Source: Ardenticatenales bacterium (GTDB lineage Bacteria > Chloroflexota > Anaerolineae > Epilineales > Epilineaceae). From it: a stretch of 64,000 nucleotides of DNA. Below are positions 1-9,269 of this stretch, one piece after another. The notes under the pieces are model-generated. The model searched no databases. It saw nothing but the letters and a program-made list of their open reading frames with translations, and was not told the DNA's origin. Position 1 is the stretch's first letter; every line of letters starts with the position of its first letter. Both the position numbers and the translations under genes were made by a program. Location: contig JADYYS010000050.1 of NCBI GenBank assembly GCA_020853525.1, forward strand, positions 105,480 to 169,479, read 5' to 3'.

Positions 1-3000
1 CCTCCACGCAGCGCTTCACGGCGCCTGGACAGCGCGTCCTGTCGCTGGCCATTCCAGCCGACCTCTTCCCCGGCGACTACGACGTCGTCGTCCGCGTCTA
101 CGACCCGGCGGCGCCCGGCTGCACGCACGACACCAAGCGCGTTACGGTCCGCATCGACCCGACGTGCGGCACCGTCACCGCGCCCGTCCCGACGACGCCG
201 ACGCCCACGCGTCAACCGACCCCGACGCCGACGATCCAGGCGACGCTCTGCCCGGGCCAGTCCGTGTCCGAGGTGAAGAACATCAGCATCCCCGCCGCGC
301 CCGCCCGGGCCGACGTCCTGTTCGCGTTCGACACGACGAGCAGCATGGGACCGGTCCTGTCGTCCGCCAAGTCGAATGCCCTGGCGATCATGAACAGCCT
401 GGCGACGCTGATCCCCGACATCCAGTTCGGCGTCGTCGACCTGCGTGATTACCCCGTGGCGCCCTACGGCGAGGCCGGCGACTGGCCCTACCGGCTCCGA
501 CAGGGGATCACGAACAACCGCACCGCCGTCGTGGGTGCGATCAACGCCACCGCCGCCGCCGGCGGCAAGGACTTCCCCGAAGCCTATTCGCGAGCGCTCT
601 ACGAGACCGGCACGGACGGTGCGATCGGCTGGCGCGCCGACACGCGCCACTTCGTGGTGATGTTCGGCGACGACGTCCCGCACGACGACAACCTGAACGC
701 CGACATCGTCGGTCCGCTCGTGAACCCAGGCGGCACGTGGTGCGGCGACACCACGGCCGGCTGCGTCCGCGACCCGGGGCGGGACGGCGTGCCCGGGACG
801 GCTGACGATCTCGACTTCCAGGCCGTCCTCGACCAGATGCGCGGCCACCGCACGACGCTGCTGTACGTCGTCAGCGGCGGCGGCAGCACGTCGCAGGCCA
901 ACCTCGTCCAGTACTGGAAGCAGTGGGCCCGCCGCACGAACACGGGCGGCGATGCGCTCCCGCTGGCCGACGCATCGGCCCTTCCGGCGGCGATCCAGAA
1001 CCTGATCACCGCCGCCAGCCGCCGGATCTCCCGCCTCGAGCTGCGCACCGTGCCGGCCGGCTACGAGAGCTGGCTGACCGTCACCCCACCCGCCTACACC
1101 GACCTGGACGTCCCGCCCGGCGGCATGTCCGTGCGCTTCGACGTCGTCATCCGCGTGCCGGACGGCACCGCTCCCGGCACGTACAGCTTCGCCGTCAAGG
1201 CGATCGGCGACGGCGCGGTGTACGGCGGCCAAGGCGTGACGATCCACGTCCCGACGAACTGCAACCCCACCCCCACCGTCACCGTCACCCCGACGACGAC
1301 CCGCCACCCGACCGCCACGCCGACGCCGACGACCACCCCGGTCGTCTGCCCACCGACGCGGCCGGAGGTGACGATCACGTGCCTGCGACCGAACGTGGTC
1401 CGCAACCCGGACTTCGAGAAGGGCCACCGCAGCTGGGGCGAGTACTCCACGCTCGGCCGCCAGATCATCGACACGGACGGTGCGATCAGTGGCTTCTGGT
1501 CGGCGACGTTCTACGGCCCGCCCGGCGCGAACAGCGACGAGTGGCTCTACCAGTACGTCGACGTCCCACCCGACGTCACCGGCATGAGCTTCTGGGTGGA
1601 GGGCGTCGCGCGCTTCGCGGCGGCCGTCAACCCGCCGCCGATCTCGGGGGGCAACTTCTTCCGGGCGTCGATCTACGACCTGACGATGGGCACCGAGCTC
1701 GTGCGGCTGTGGGAGTTCGACCCGCTCCTGCCGCTCGAGTGCGCCATCGACCCGCCGGGCTTCAACCTGGCCCCGGCGCAGCTCGACCTGCTGCGCGACA
1801 AGACGGTCGCGCTCGTCTTCCGCTTCCACAAGGTGACGCCCGGCTGGCACGTCGGCGCCAAGGTCGACGACGTCCACCTGACGGTCTGCCATCCCGGCCC
1901 GCCCTGCCGCGTGACGGGCGACAAGACCGCTGCCCCCGGCGAGGTGCCGCCCGGCGGCGAGGCGACCGTCACGCTCAGCCTGAGCGGCCACGACGGCACG
2001 TGCCTCCCGGAGCGCAAGCCGGCCGACGTCGCGCTCGTCCTGGACGTCTCCGGCAGCATGGACGGCCAGCCGATCATCGACGCCAAGACGGCCGCCAAAG
2101 GCTTCGTCGACCGCCTCGAGCCCGGTATCGATCAGAGCGCGCTCGTGACGTTCGCGGACTCGGGCAGCGTGAAGGCGGTTCTCGGCGCGTACGCCGGCGG
2201 CATCCGCACCGCGATCGACGGCCTGAGCGCGGCGGGGAGTACGAACATGGCGGAAGGTTTGGCCCTCGCCCGCGCCGAGCTGGACGGCCCGCGGCACCGC
2301 GCCGCCAACGCCAAGGCCATCGTCCTGTTGTCCGACGGCCACCCGAACGTCGGCGGCGACCCGCGCGCCGAGGCGGCGGCGGCCAAGGCGGCCGGCGCGC
2401 GCGTCTTCACGATCGGCCTCGGCAACGACGTCGACCCGGCCCTGCTGCGCGATGTGGCGACGTCGCCGAGCGACTACTTCTTCGCTCCCACGAGCGACCA
2501 GCTGGCGGCGATCTACCAGCAGATCTCCGGCTTGCTGGGCGGCTCGCCGGCCACCGACATCACGATCACCGACACGCTGTCGCCGAACGTCACGCTCGTC
2601 CCGAACTCGTTCACCGGCGCGCCGCTGCCGACCGTCAGCCCGGACGGCAGGACGCTCACGTGGCGCATCCCGCGCCTCGGCCTCGAGACGATGATCTGGA
2701 CCTACCGCGTGAAGCTGACGACGACCCCGGGCCTGTGGCCGACGAACGTATCGGCGACGGCCACCTACACGGACTCGCGCGGCCAGCCGGGCTCGGTCGT
2801 CTTCCCGATCCCGCAGGTGCGCGTCCGCCCGGCCGACGTCGGCCAGCCCGAGCTCGTCTGCCGGGACCACGAGGCCGACACGGGCGCCGTCCCGTCCAAC
2901 CCGGGCGGCGAGCCGGTCTGGGACAGCCCGGACATCTGGGTCCGCCACAGCGCGGACGGCGTCGCGACGCATCAGAACCCGCAGCTCGGCCAATCGAACA

Positions 3001-3824
3001 CGATCTACGTCCGCGTCCGCAACATCGGCACCGCGCCGCTGGAGAACGTCGTCGTCCACGTCTACGACGCCGTCGGCGCCACCAGCCTCCGCTGGCCGGA
3101 CGACTGGGCGCCCGAGATCGGACGCGCCACGATCGCGCGCATCCTGCCTGGGGCATCGGCGGTCGTGGGCGTCCCGTGGGTGCCGACAATGGGCGGCCAC
3201 ACGTGCTTCCTGGCGCGGATCGAGGCCACCACCGACCCGATCCGGTTCGACGGCTGGGTGCCGTTCGACAACAACATCTGCCAGAAGAACGTGCAGGTCA
3301 TGGACCCACCGCCCAGCGGCAGCACGACGTCCGAAGGCACCACGAGCGTCGGCAACCGCAACCGCGGCCACGGCTACGGCGCGGTAAGGGTGCGGTCGGA
3401 CGACGTGCCGGCGGGCGCGAGCGGCAAGATCGTGTTCGATTCGCAGGAGCTCTTCGATCGCTGGATGCTGGCCGGCGGCGAGGCCAAGGGCGGCACCGTG
3501 GATCGCGCCACGAAGTCGGTGCGTATCGGCACCGGCGGCGGCTTGGCGGCGGACGCGCCGATCGACGTGACGCTGGAGCGGCTGCCCTTCGAGGGCGACG
3601 AGCTGTCCGCCCTGCGGTTCGAGTTCACGAACCTTGGCGGCAGCCCGCCGCCGACGCTGCTCCTCGAGCAGATCCAGGAAGGCGCGTCCGTCGGCGGCGT
3701 CACGATTCGCCCGCCGGCGCCGAATGTGGTTTATCTTCCGGTATCCGTGCGATCGGCCGTCGTCGCCGGACCGGCGGCGCAGCAGCGGTCGCCGGAGACC
3801 CATGCACCAAGGAGCATCCGATGA
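1..3824 (+). CDS. Two-VWA exported surface protein, 5' end outside the window
   Basis: The reading frame is open from base 3, so the gene starts upstream of the window; 1273 residues are visible. They show a first von Willebrand A (VWA) domain (visible residues about 105-336) with a MIDAS-like FAFDTTSSMG, then a Pro/Thr linker near 422-448. A beta-rich domain containing NPDFEKGHRSWGEYS follows (about 460-633). A second VWA domain (about 673-850) has the canonical MIDAS LDVSGSM, and DUF11/CARDB-like beta domains follow to about 1100. VWA domains bind metal-dependent ligands, and the whole suggests a cell-surface adhesin. Close to the C-terminus is VVYLPVSV, a motif shared with other exported proteins here. 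The stop overlaps the next start (ATGA). The domain calls are family knowledge; surface location is inferred because the signal peptide is not visible. It resembles the protein at 54575-57973. Confidence 0.85.
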   Translation, partial: STQRFTAPGQRVLSLAIPADLFPGDYDVVVRVYDPAAPGCTHDTKRVTVRIDPTCGTVTAPVPTTPTPTRQPTPTPTIQATLCPGQSVSEVKNISIPAAPARADVLFAFDTTSSMGPVLSSAKSNALAIMNSLATLIPDIQFGVVDLRDYPVAPYGEAGDWPYRLRQGITNNRTAVVGAINATAAAGGKDFPEAYSRALYETGTDGAIGWRADTRHFVVMFGDDVPHDDNLNADIVGPLVNPGGTWCGDTTAGCVRDPGRDGVPGTADDLDFQAVLDQMRGHRTTLLYVVSGGGSTSQANLVQYWKQWARRTNTGGDALPLADASALPAAIQNLITAASRRISRLELRTVPAGYESWLTVTPPAYTDLDVPPGGMSVRFDVVIRVPDGTAPGTYSFAVKAIGDGAVYGGQGVTIHVPTNCNPTPTVTVTPTTTRHPTATPTPTTTPVVCPPTRPEVTITCLRPNVVRNPDFEKGHRSWGEYSTLGRQIIDTDGAISGFWSATFYGPPGANSDEWLYQYVDVPPDVTGMSFWVEGVARFAAAVNPPPISGGNFFRASIYDLTMGTELVRLWEFDPLLPLECAIDPPGFNLAPAQLDLLRDKTVALVFRFHKVTPGWHVGAKVDDVHLTVCHPGPPCRVTGDKTAAPGEVPPGGEATVTLSLSGHDGTCLPERKPADVALVLDVSGSMDGQPIIDAKTAAKGFVDRLEPGIDQSALVTFADSGSVKAVLGAYAGGIRTAIDGLSAAGSTNMAEGLALARAELDGPRHRAANAKAIVLLSDGHPNVGGDPRAEAAAAKAAGARVFTIGLGNDVDPALLRDVATSPSDYFFAPTSDQLAAIYQQISGLLGGSPATDITITDTLSPNVTLVPNSFTGAPLPTVSPDGRTLTWRIPRLGLETMIWTYRVKLTTTPGLWPTNVSATATYTDSRGQPGSVVFPIPQVRVRPADVGQPELVCRDHEADTGAVPSNPGGEPVWDSPDIWVRHSADGVATHQNPQLGQSNTIYVRVRNIGTAPLENVVVHVYDAVGATSLRWPDDWAPEIGRATIARILPGASAVVGVPWVPTMGGHTCFLARIEATTDPIRFDGWVPFDNNICQKNVQVMDPPPSGSTTSEGTTSVGNRNRGHGYGAVRVRSDDVPAGASGKIVFDSQELFDRWMLAGGEAKGGTVDRATKSVRIGTGGGLAADAPIDVTLERLPFEGDELSALRFEFTNLGGSPPPTLLLEQIQEGASVGGVTIRPPAPNVVYLPVSVRSAVVAGPAAQQRSPETHAPRSIR

Positions 3825-4486
3825 GCCCTGCCAAGCAGAATCTCGGCCTGCAGATCATCTTCTCGATCTTCCTCGGGCTGATGGTCATGGCGTTCATCGG
3901 CGTCGGCGTGTACACGTTCTACCCGCCGCCCGACCCGGTCGGCCAGGAAGAACTCCAGGATCTCTACCGGCAGCAGGAGGACGTCCAGCGCTTCAAGGAC
4001 CCGACCGCCCTGACCGACGCCGAGCGCGACCGGCTGACGGAGGTCCAGGAGAAGATCCGGACCGTCGAGGATCGGCTGGCGGCCCAGCGCGAGGTCTGGG
4101 GCCGCAACACGAGCATCATCTTGATCGCTTTTGCGACCCTGACGATGGCGATCTCGCTGATCCGCTCGGACCAGCTGCCCGTGATCAGCAACGGCCTGCT
4201 GCTGGGCGGCGTCTTCACGATGATCTACGGCGTGGGCTGGATCGTCGCCACGGGCACGTCGAAGGCGCGGTTCTTCGTGATGACGGTGGCGCTGGCCATC
4301 ACGCTCGTGCTCGGCTACATCCGGTTCGTCTGGCGGAGACAGCTGAAAGCCGGGCAAGCGGGCGCCGGCGCGGCCGGCGGGGGCGGCATCGTCGTCGGCG
4401 ACGTCGGCGACATCGAGGCGCGGTTGGAGGCGATCGAGGCGCGGCTGGGGGCGGTGGGAGCTGCGTTGATGGGGCCGAAGTCCTAG
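3821..4486 (+). CDS. Small multi-pass membrane protein with coiled-coil segments, unrecognised family
   Basis: A 221-residue protein whose ATG overlaps the stop of the VWA gene by 4 nt (ATGA), with a good AAGGAG ribosome site about 8 nt upstream, so it is probably translationally coupled. A first membrane helix covers about residues 11-32 (IFSIFLGLMVMAFIGVGVYT). A charged stretch of about residues 40-85, rich in E/Q/R/D, looks like a coiled coil. Three more hydrophobic segments lie between about 95 and 168. A Gly/Ala-rich linker leads to a terminal heptad-like segment (DIEARLEAIEARLGAVG). I do not recognise a family. Its position suggests a membrane partner of the upstream VWA protein, which is inference only. 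Confidence 0.75.
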   Translation: MSPAKQNLGLQIIFSIFLGLMVMAFIGVGVYTFYPPPDPVGQEELQDLYRQQEDVQRFKDPTALTDAERDRLTEVQEKIRTVEDRLAAQREVWGRNTSIILIAFATLTMAISLIRSDQLPVISNGLLLGGVFTMIYGVGWIVATGTSKARFFVMTVALAITLVLGYIRFVWRRQLKAGQAGAGAAGGGGIVVGDVGDIEARLEAIEARLGAVGAALMGPKS

Positions 4487-4535
4487 CTGGAATCGGGTGA
4501 TTCGCGCTGCCCGACCCTGACGCACCGTACGCTGG

Positions 4536-4577
4536 TGGGGATGCGCGCTGTCGACGATTCGACAGCGTGCGTCCCCA
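4536..4577. terminator. Strong hairpin between the VWA/membrane pair and the ABC exporter operon
   Basis: An 18-bp stem with two G-T wobbles (4536-4553 paired with 4560-4577) and a 6-nt loop ACGATT lies 50 nt after the upstream stop. It is not followed by a convincing T-run, so it could be a Rho-independent-like terminator or a processing hairpin. The rest of 4487-4717 shows no gene. Confidence 0.45.
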
Positions 4578-4717
4578 TCGTCGACGTCGACACCTCGTGC
4601 TAACATCCGCCTCGGCGCAACGTCCCCACCGTTCGTCGCGATGACTCGTGAGTTCGCGGATTCGCCACGGCCCGCATGGCCGTGGACGAGGTCGCGAACG
4701 ACGACGGAGTGGGGCCG

Positions 4718-6949
4718 ATGATCCTTCGCCACCTGATCCAGCGCCGGCTGCGCAGCGCGCTGACCGTGCTCGGCGTCGCGCTCGGCATCGCCGCCATCGT
4801 CGTGCTCACGGCGGTGGCCGGCGGATTGGCCAGCGGCATCGGTGACCTGTTCGGCGGCTCGGATGCCGACCTCACCGTCACGCAGGCCGAGGCGTACGAC
4901 CCGTTTATCAGCAGCCTGGATGAGCAGGACGGCGAGATCATCCGGGCGCAGCCTCAGGTCGCGGATGTGGCGGGCATCCTCTACAGCGCCATTCCGCTGG
5001 GCGATATCCCGTTCTTCGTCGTCTTCGGCTACGAGCCGGATCGTTACGCGATCGGCCACTTCAAGGTGACCGAGGGTCGCACGCTGTCGGACGATCGCGA
5101 GATCGTGCTCGGCAAGGGTGCGGCGCGGAACCTGAAGCTGGGTGTCGGCGACACGCTGCGGATCGCCGACAATGCGTTCCGGATCGTCGGCGTCTTCGAG
5201 ACGGGCCAGTCGTTCGAGGAGGCGGGCGGCGTCATGACGCTGTCCGACGCCCAGGCCCTGTTCAAGCGGCCGCGCCAGGTGAACCTGTTCCAGGTCAAGC
5301 TGCGCGCGCCCGACCAGGCCGCGGCGCTCCGCGACCGGCTGGCGGACCGCATGCCGCAGGCGCAGATCACGCTCGGGACCGGCGCCGGTCAGCGCCTGGA
5401 GATCTACGCGATGCTCGAGGCGTTCGCGCTGATGATCGGGCTCGTCGCGGCGCTCGTCGGCGGGCTGGGCATGATGAACACGATCTTCATGGGCGTCTTC
5501 GAGCGCGTCCGCGACATCGGCGTCCTGCGGGCGCTCGGGTGGCGGCGGCGGCACGTCGTCTGGATGATCGTCGCCGAGGCGCTGCTCCTCAGCGGCACGG
5601 GCGGCGTCCTGGGCTCGCTCTTCGGCTGGCTGCTGCTCGGCGTGCTCAACCGACTGCCCGCGTTCAGCAGCATGATCGTCGCCTCGTTCGCGCCTTCGAC
5701 GTTCCTGGAGGCGGGCGTCGTGGCGTTCGGCATGGGGCTCGTCGCCGCCTGGGTTCCCGCCGCCTGGGCCGCCCGCCTGCCGCCCATCGAGGCGCTGCGC
5801 TACGAGGGCGGCGTCGGCGGCGCGCAGCCGCTCGGGGCATGGGCCACGCGGTTGCCGGCCGTGGCGCGCAACCTTCTGCGTCGGCGCGGGCGGACCGTCC
5901 TCACCGCCGGCGGCATCGCGATCGGCGTCATGATCGTCGTGCTGCTCGACGGCCTGACGCAGGGCGTTTCGGCCCAGTTCAACCAGGTGATGGGCGAGGG
6001 GGCGGCCGACCTCGCCATCGCCCAAGCCGACCTGGCCGACCTCAGCTTGAGCACGCTGGACGCCGCGGTCGGCCAGCGCGTAGCGACGATGGCGGACGTC
6101 GAGGCGGTGGCCGGGATGGTCATGGGCTTCGTGAGCACGCCCGAGATGCCGATGCTCATCGTGTTCGGTCTGGAGGCGGACGAGTTCACCGTCGAGCAGT
6201 TCACGGTCGTCGAAGGTCGGCGCCCGTCCGCGCGCGGCGAGGCGATGCTGGGCCGGCCGGCGGCGGAGGGCGCCCGCGCGCAGCTGGGCGATGTCGTTCG
6301 GATCAGCGGGCGGCCGTTCAAGGTCGTCGGGCTCTACGAGTCCGGCGTCGGCTACCAGGACATGGGCGCCGTCGTCGGCATGCGCGAGGCGCAGGACATG
6401 TTCGAGAAGCCGCGGCAGGTCAGCTTCTATCAGGTCCGCCTGCGCCGGCCCGAAGCGGCCGCGACCGTGATGGCCGAGATCGAGCGGCGCTTCCCGGAGA
6501 CGGCCGTCTCGCGCTCGTCCGAGCTCGTCGACGACACCGCCGACTTCCAGCGCCTGGACACGATCATGACCGCCCTGTCGTCCATCGCCGTCATCGTCGG
6601 CAGCGTGGGGGTCGTGAACACGATCCTCATGAGCGTGCTCGAGCGCACCCGCGAGATCGGCGTGCTGCGGGCGGTCGGCTGGCGGCGGCGGCGCGTCATC
6701 GGCCAGATCGCCGCGGAGTCGCTGCTGCTCGGTGCGTTCGGCGGTGCGATCGGCACGGTCCTCGGCATGATCCTGCTGGCGCTGATCACCCTCGTGCCGA
6801 CGCTCGGTGCCCTCCTCGCCGGTGCCTACACGCCGAGCGTGTTCGTCAAGGCGGCCGTCGTCTCGCTCGGGCTCGGAGCCTTGGGGAGCGTGTATCCGGC
6901 GTGGCGGGCGAGCCGGATCGCGCCGGCGGAGGCGCTGCGGTATGAGTGA
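4718..6949 (+). CDS. ABC exporter permease with two fused FtsX/MacB modules
   Basis: A 743-residue inner-membrane permease. It holds two homologous halves (about 1-380 and 381-743), each with an N-terminal helix (VALGIAAIVVLTAVAGG; IAIGVMIVVLLDG), a periplasmic-type MacB_PCD region and three C-terminal helices of the FtsX domain. Both halves repeat GVLRALGWRRR / GVLRAVGWRRR and (I)EALRYE. MacB/LolCE-type systems move lipoproteins, peptides or lipophilic compounds by mechanotransmission. Here the usual permease dimer may be one polypeptide. I chose ATG 4718 (GGAG 8 nt upstream) over an in-frame start at 4676. The adaptor and ATPase follow at 7139 and 8395, completing the exporter. The substrate is unknown. 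Confidence 0.88.
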   Translation: MILRHLIQRRLRSALTVLGVALGIAAIVVLTAVAGGLASGIGDLFGGSDADLTVTQAEAYDPFISSLDEQDGEIIRAQPQVADVAGILYSAIPLGDIPFFVVFGYEPDRYAIGHFKVTEGRTLSDDREIVLGKGAARNLKLGVGDTLRIADNAFRIVGVFETGQSFEEAGGVMTLSDAQALFKRPRQVNLFQVKLRAPDQAAALRDRLADRMPQAQITLGTGAGQRLEIYAMLEAFALMIGLVAALVGGLGMMNTIFMGVFERVRDIGVLRALGWRRRHVVWMIVAEALLLSGTGGVLGSLFGWLLLGVLNRLPAFSSMIVASFAPSTFLEAGVVAFGMGLVAAWVPAAWAARLPPIEALRYEGGVGGAQPLGAWATRLPAVARNLLRRRGRTVLTAGGIAIGVMIVVLLDGLTQGVSAQFNQVMGEGAADLAIAQADLADLSLSTLDAAVGQRVATMADVEAVAGMVMGFVSTPEMPMLIVFGLEADEFTVEQFTVVEGRRPSARGEAMLGRPAAEGARAQLGDVVRISGRPFKVVGLYESGVGYQDMGAVVGMREAQDMFEKPRQVSFYQVRLRRPEAAATVMAEIERRFPETAVSRSSELVDDTADFQRLDTIMTALSSIAVIVGSVGVVNTILMSVLERTREIGVLRAVGWRRRRVIGQIAAESLLLGAFGGAIGTVLGMILLALITLVPTLGALLAGAYTPSVFVKAAVVSLGLGALGSVYPAWRASRIAPAEALRYE

Positions 6950-6969
6950 GGGGCGAATGAACGTGGAAC

Positions 6970-7110
6970 GGGCAGCTGAAGCTTGCCCGCTGAGGGCCGT
7001 TGGCCATGGCGCCCGCCTGCGCGGGCGCCCAGCAAGTCGGAGGCGCCCGCGCAGGCGGGCGCCATGGCGGCCCGTCAGGGTCGCCTCCAGCGGGCCAGCC
7101 TCAGCTGCCC
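6970..7110. repeat. Composite nested palindromic element, copy 1
   Basis: It fills most of the gap between the permease and the adaptor. The outer arms 6970-6993 and 7087-7110 are imperfect inverted repeats, and each contains a small TGAA-type hairpin. Inside are short separate hairpins (GGCC-GTT-GGCC on the left, CCC-GTCA-GGG on the right), and at the core a perfect 27-bp stem (7003-7029 with 7042-7068) with a 12-nt loop. The same architecture recurs at 25910-26084 with different stem sequences. It lies inside an operon, so it may modulate transcript stability or partial termination. Confidence 0.85.
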
Positions 7111-7138
7111 GCTACATCGACGTACGGGAGATCGACCG

Positions 7139-8398
7139 ATGACCGTTTTCCTCGACAAGCGCTACCACCCGTGGTGGATCGCCGCCGCCGCCGTCGCGCT
7201 GATCGCCGTCCTCTTCTCCGGCGGCCGCGCCTGGCAGGCCGCCCGCGCGCCGGCGCCGACGCCCACGCCGGACACCGCCGTGGACACCGTCGTCTGGGCA
7301 TCGGGCAAGGTCGTGCCGGTGCGCCGGGCGACGCTTTCGTTCGGGACGGCCGGCCGGCTCGTGGGCTTCAGCGTGATGGAGGGCGACACGATCACGGCCG
7401 GCGATCCGGTGGCGTTCCTGGATGCGCCCGAGCTTGAGGCGCAGCTGGCGCAGGCCGAGGCCGGGCTCGCGCTGGCCGAAGCGCAGCGCGACCTCGTCCG
7501 CGCCGGCGCCGCGCCGGAGGACGTCGCCGTCGCCGAGGCCGCCGTACAGGCGGCGCAGGCGCAGCTGGCGGCGGCCGGTGCGGCGGGCGATCAGGCCGGC
7601 GCGGCGCTGCAGCGCGTATCGTCGGGGGCCGACACCGAGCACGCGTTGGCGCGCATCGCTCTCGACCAGGCCAAGGACGAGCTGTACGGCGCGCAGTCGC
7701 GGCGCGACACGATCGGCGGCCAGCACGACCGCAAGGAGGTCGGCCAGCCCGAGTTCGACACCGCCAAGGCGGGCGTCCTCGTGGCAGCCGACGGTGTCCG
7801 CGCCGCCGAGGCCCGCCTGGCGGCGCTGGACGGCGGCGCCACCGACGCCACCCGCGCCGAGGCGCAGGCCGCCGCCCGCCGCGCCCGCGCCGAGGCCGAG
7901 ATGGCGCGGGCGGCGCTGCGGCAGGCGGAGCTGAGGGCGAACCAGCTCAAGGCGGGCGCCCGGCCCGAGCAGCTGGCCGTGGCGGACGCCGAGGTCGCGC
8001 GGGCGCGGGCCGCGCTCGAGGCGGCCCGCGCCGTCCAGGCGCAGACGCTCCTGCCCGCGCCGTTCGACGGCACCGTCGGCGCGTTGTTGTTCCAGCCGGG
8101 CGAGCGCGTCCTGCCCGGCCAGGCCGTGGCGATCATCGGCGGCCTCGACGCGCTGCGGATCGAGACGACGGACCTGCGCGAAACGGATGTGGCGCGCGTC
8201 GCCGTCGGCCAGAAGGTCGACGTGACGTTCGACAGCCTGCCGGATGTCCGCCTTGCCGGCCGCGTCGACTACCTGGCGCCGATGGCCGCGACGGGCCAGG
8301 GCGGCACGAGCTACGCCGCCTGGGTCGCCCTAGATCGACCCGATCCGCGGGTGCGCTGGGGCATGACGGCGTTCGTGAACATCCAGGTTGCACCGTGA
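7139..8398 (+). CDS. HlyD/MacA-type membrane-fusion (adaptor) protein
   Basis: A 419-residue periplasmic or extracytoplasmic adaptor of an ABC exporter. One N-terminal membrane anchor (about residues 12-30, IAAAAVALIAVLFSGG) is followed by the first half of a biotinyl-lipoyl-like barrel (VVWASGKVVPVRRATLSFG). A long Ala/Gln/Glu-rich alpha-hairpin coiled coil (about 95-300) comes next, then the second lipoyl half with PAPFDGTVGALLFQPGERV and a beta-barrel domain. ATG 7139 is preceded by GGGAG. The stop overlaps the ATPase start by 4 nt (GTGA), so the two are probably coupled. It should link the permease to the ATPase complex. The family call is firm; the cargo is unknown. Confidence 0.9.
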   Translation: MTVFLDKRYHPWWIAAAAVALIAVLFSGGRAWQAARAPAPTPTPDTAVDTVVWASGKVVPVRRATLSFGTAGRLVGFSVMEGDTITAGDPVAFLDAPELEAQLAQAEAGLALAEAQRDLVRAGAAPEDVAVAEAAVQAAQAQLAAAGAAGDQAGAALQRVSSGADTEHALARIALDQAKDELYGAQSRRDTIGGQHDRKEVGQPEFDTAKAGVLVAADGVRAAEARLAALDGGATDATRAEAQAAARRARAEAEMARAALRQAELRANQLKAGARPEQLAVADAEVARARAALEAARAVQAQTLLPAPFDGTVGALLFQPGERVLPGQAVAIIGGLDALRIETTDLRETDVARVAVGQKVDVTFDSLPDVRLAGRVDYLAPMAATGQGGTSYAAWVALDRPDPRVRWGMTAFVNIQVAP

Positions 8399-9237
8399 CG
8401 ATGCCCGAAGACGCCCCGTCCTGGGTCGTCGAGGCCGTCGGCCTGACGCGCGTCTTTCCCGACGCGGTGGCCGTGCGCGCCCTGGACGGGGTCGACGTCC
8501 GGATCGCACGCGGCGAGTTCGTGGCGATCATGGGGCCGTCGGGCAGCGGCAAGTCGACGCTGCTGCACCTCGTGGGCGCGCTCGACCGGCCGACGGACGG
8601 CGTGATCCGCGTCGATGGTCAGGACTTGGCCGCGGTCGACGATCTCGATCGCTTTCGAGCGCGCTCGATCGGCTTCATCTTCCAGATGCACAACCTGCTG
8701 CCGACACTCACCGCCGCCGAGAACGTCGCCGTCCCGATGCAGGGGATCGGCGTGCCGGCCGCGACCCGGCGAACGCGGTCGCTCGAGCTGCTGGACTCCC
8801 TCGGCCTCGCGCACCTGGCGCACCGGCTGCCGAACCAGCTCTCGGGCGGCCAGCGCCAGCGCGTGGCGGTGGCACGGGCGCTGGCCAACGACCCATCGCT
8901 CATCCTGGCCGACGAGCCGACGGGCAACCTGGACTCGACGTCCGGCGGCGAGGTCGTGAAGCGGTTCCAGAGCCTGGCCCACGAGCACGGCAAGACGATC
9001 GTCCTCGTGACGCACGACCCCGTGGTGGCGCTGGCGGCGGGCCGGATCATCTCGCTGCGCGATGGGCGGATCGACCAGGACGAGCAGGTAGACGAGGCGT
9101 ACGTCAACCAGTTGAACGCGCTGCGCCCGACACCGCTGGGCCGGCTGCTGTTCGGCGAGCGGCCGGTGGCCGGTTCGGAGGCCGAGCCGGATCAGCCTGC
9201 CCAACCTGCACAGCCTGCCCAGCGGCGTGGATCGTAG
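8395..9237 (+). CDS. ABC exporter ATP-binding subunit (MacB/LolD type)
   Basis: A 280-residue cytoplasmic ATPase. The Walker A is GPSGSGKST, the Q-loop region FIFQMHNLLPTL, the signature LSGGQRQRVAVARAL, the Walker B LILADEPTGNLDS, and the H-loop VTHDP. This LolD/MacB-like set pairs with the FtsX-type permease at 4718. The start is GTG 8395, overlapping the adaptor stop; ATG 8401 is an equally possible start two codons later. The C-terminal 50 residues are a Gln/Pro/Ala tail (QPAQPAQPAQ) beyond the usual domain end. It closes the exporter operon and is followed by a terminator-like hairpin. Confidence 0.93.
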   Translation: MTMPEDAPSWVVEAVGLTRVFPDAVAVRALDGVDVRIARGEFVAIMGPSGSGKSTLLHLVGALDRPTDGVIRVDGQDLAAVDDLDRFRARSIGFIFQMHNLLPTLTAAENVAVPMQGIGVPAATRRTRSLELLDSLGLAHLAHRLPNQLSGGQRQRVAVARALANDPSLILADEPTGNLDSTSGGEVVKRFQSLAHEHGKTIVLVTHDPVVALAAGRIISLRDGRIDQDEQVDEAYVNQLNALRPTPLGRLLFGERPVAGSEAEPDQPAQPAQPAQRRGS

Positions 9238-9245
9238 CGGTTGGA

Positions 9246-9268
9246 GGCCCCTCGGCGGGAGGGGTGCC
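9246..9268. terminator. Hairpin between convergent genes
   Basis: The 32-nt gap between the end of the ATPase gene and the convergent gene at 9270 holds GGCCCCTC with GAGGGGTGCC, a GC hairpin with a one-base bulge and a 5-nt loop. A bidirectional terminator role is inferred from position. Confidence 0.4.
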
Positions 9269-9269
9269 G

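Noticed and set aside
923..3820. Long plus-strand frame overlapping the VWA gene and running into the small membrane protein gene
   Set aside because: Its upstream part is an Arg/Pro-rich out-of-frame shadow of the VWA gene; only the part from 3821 is a real gene.
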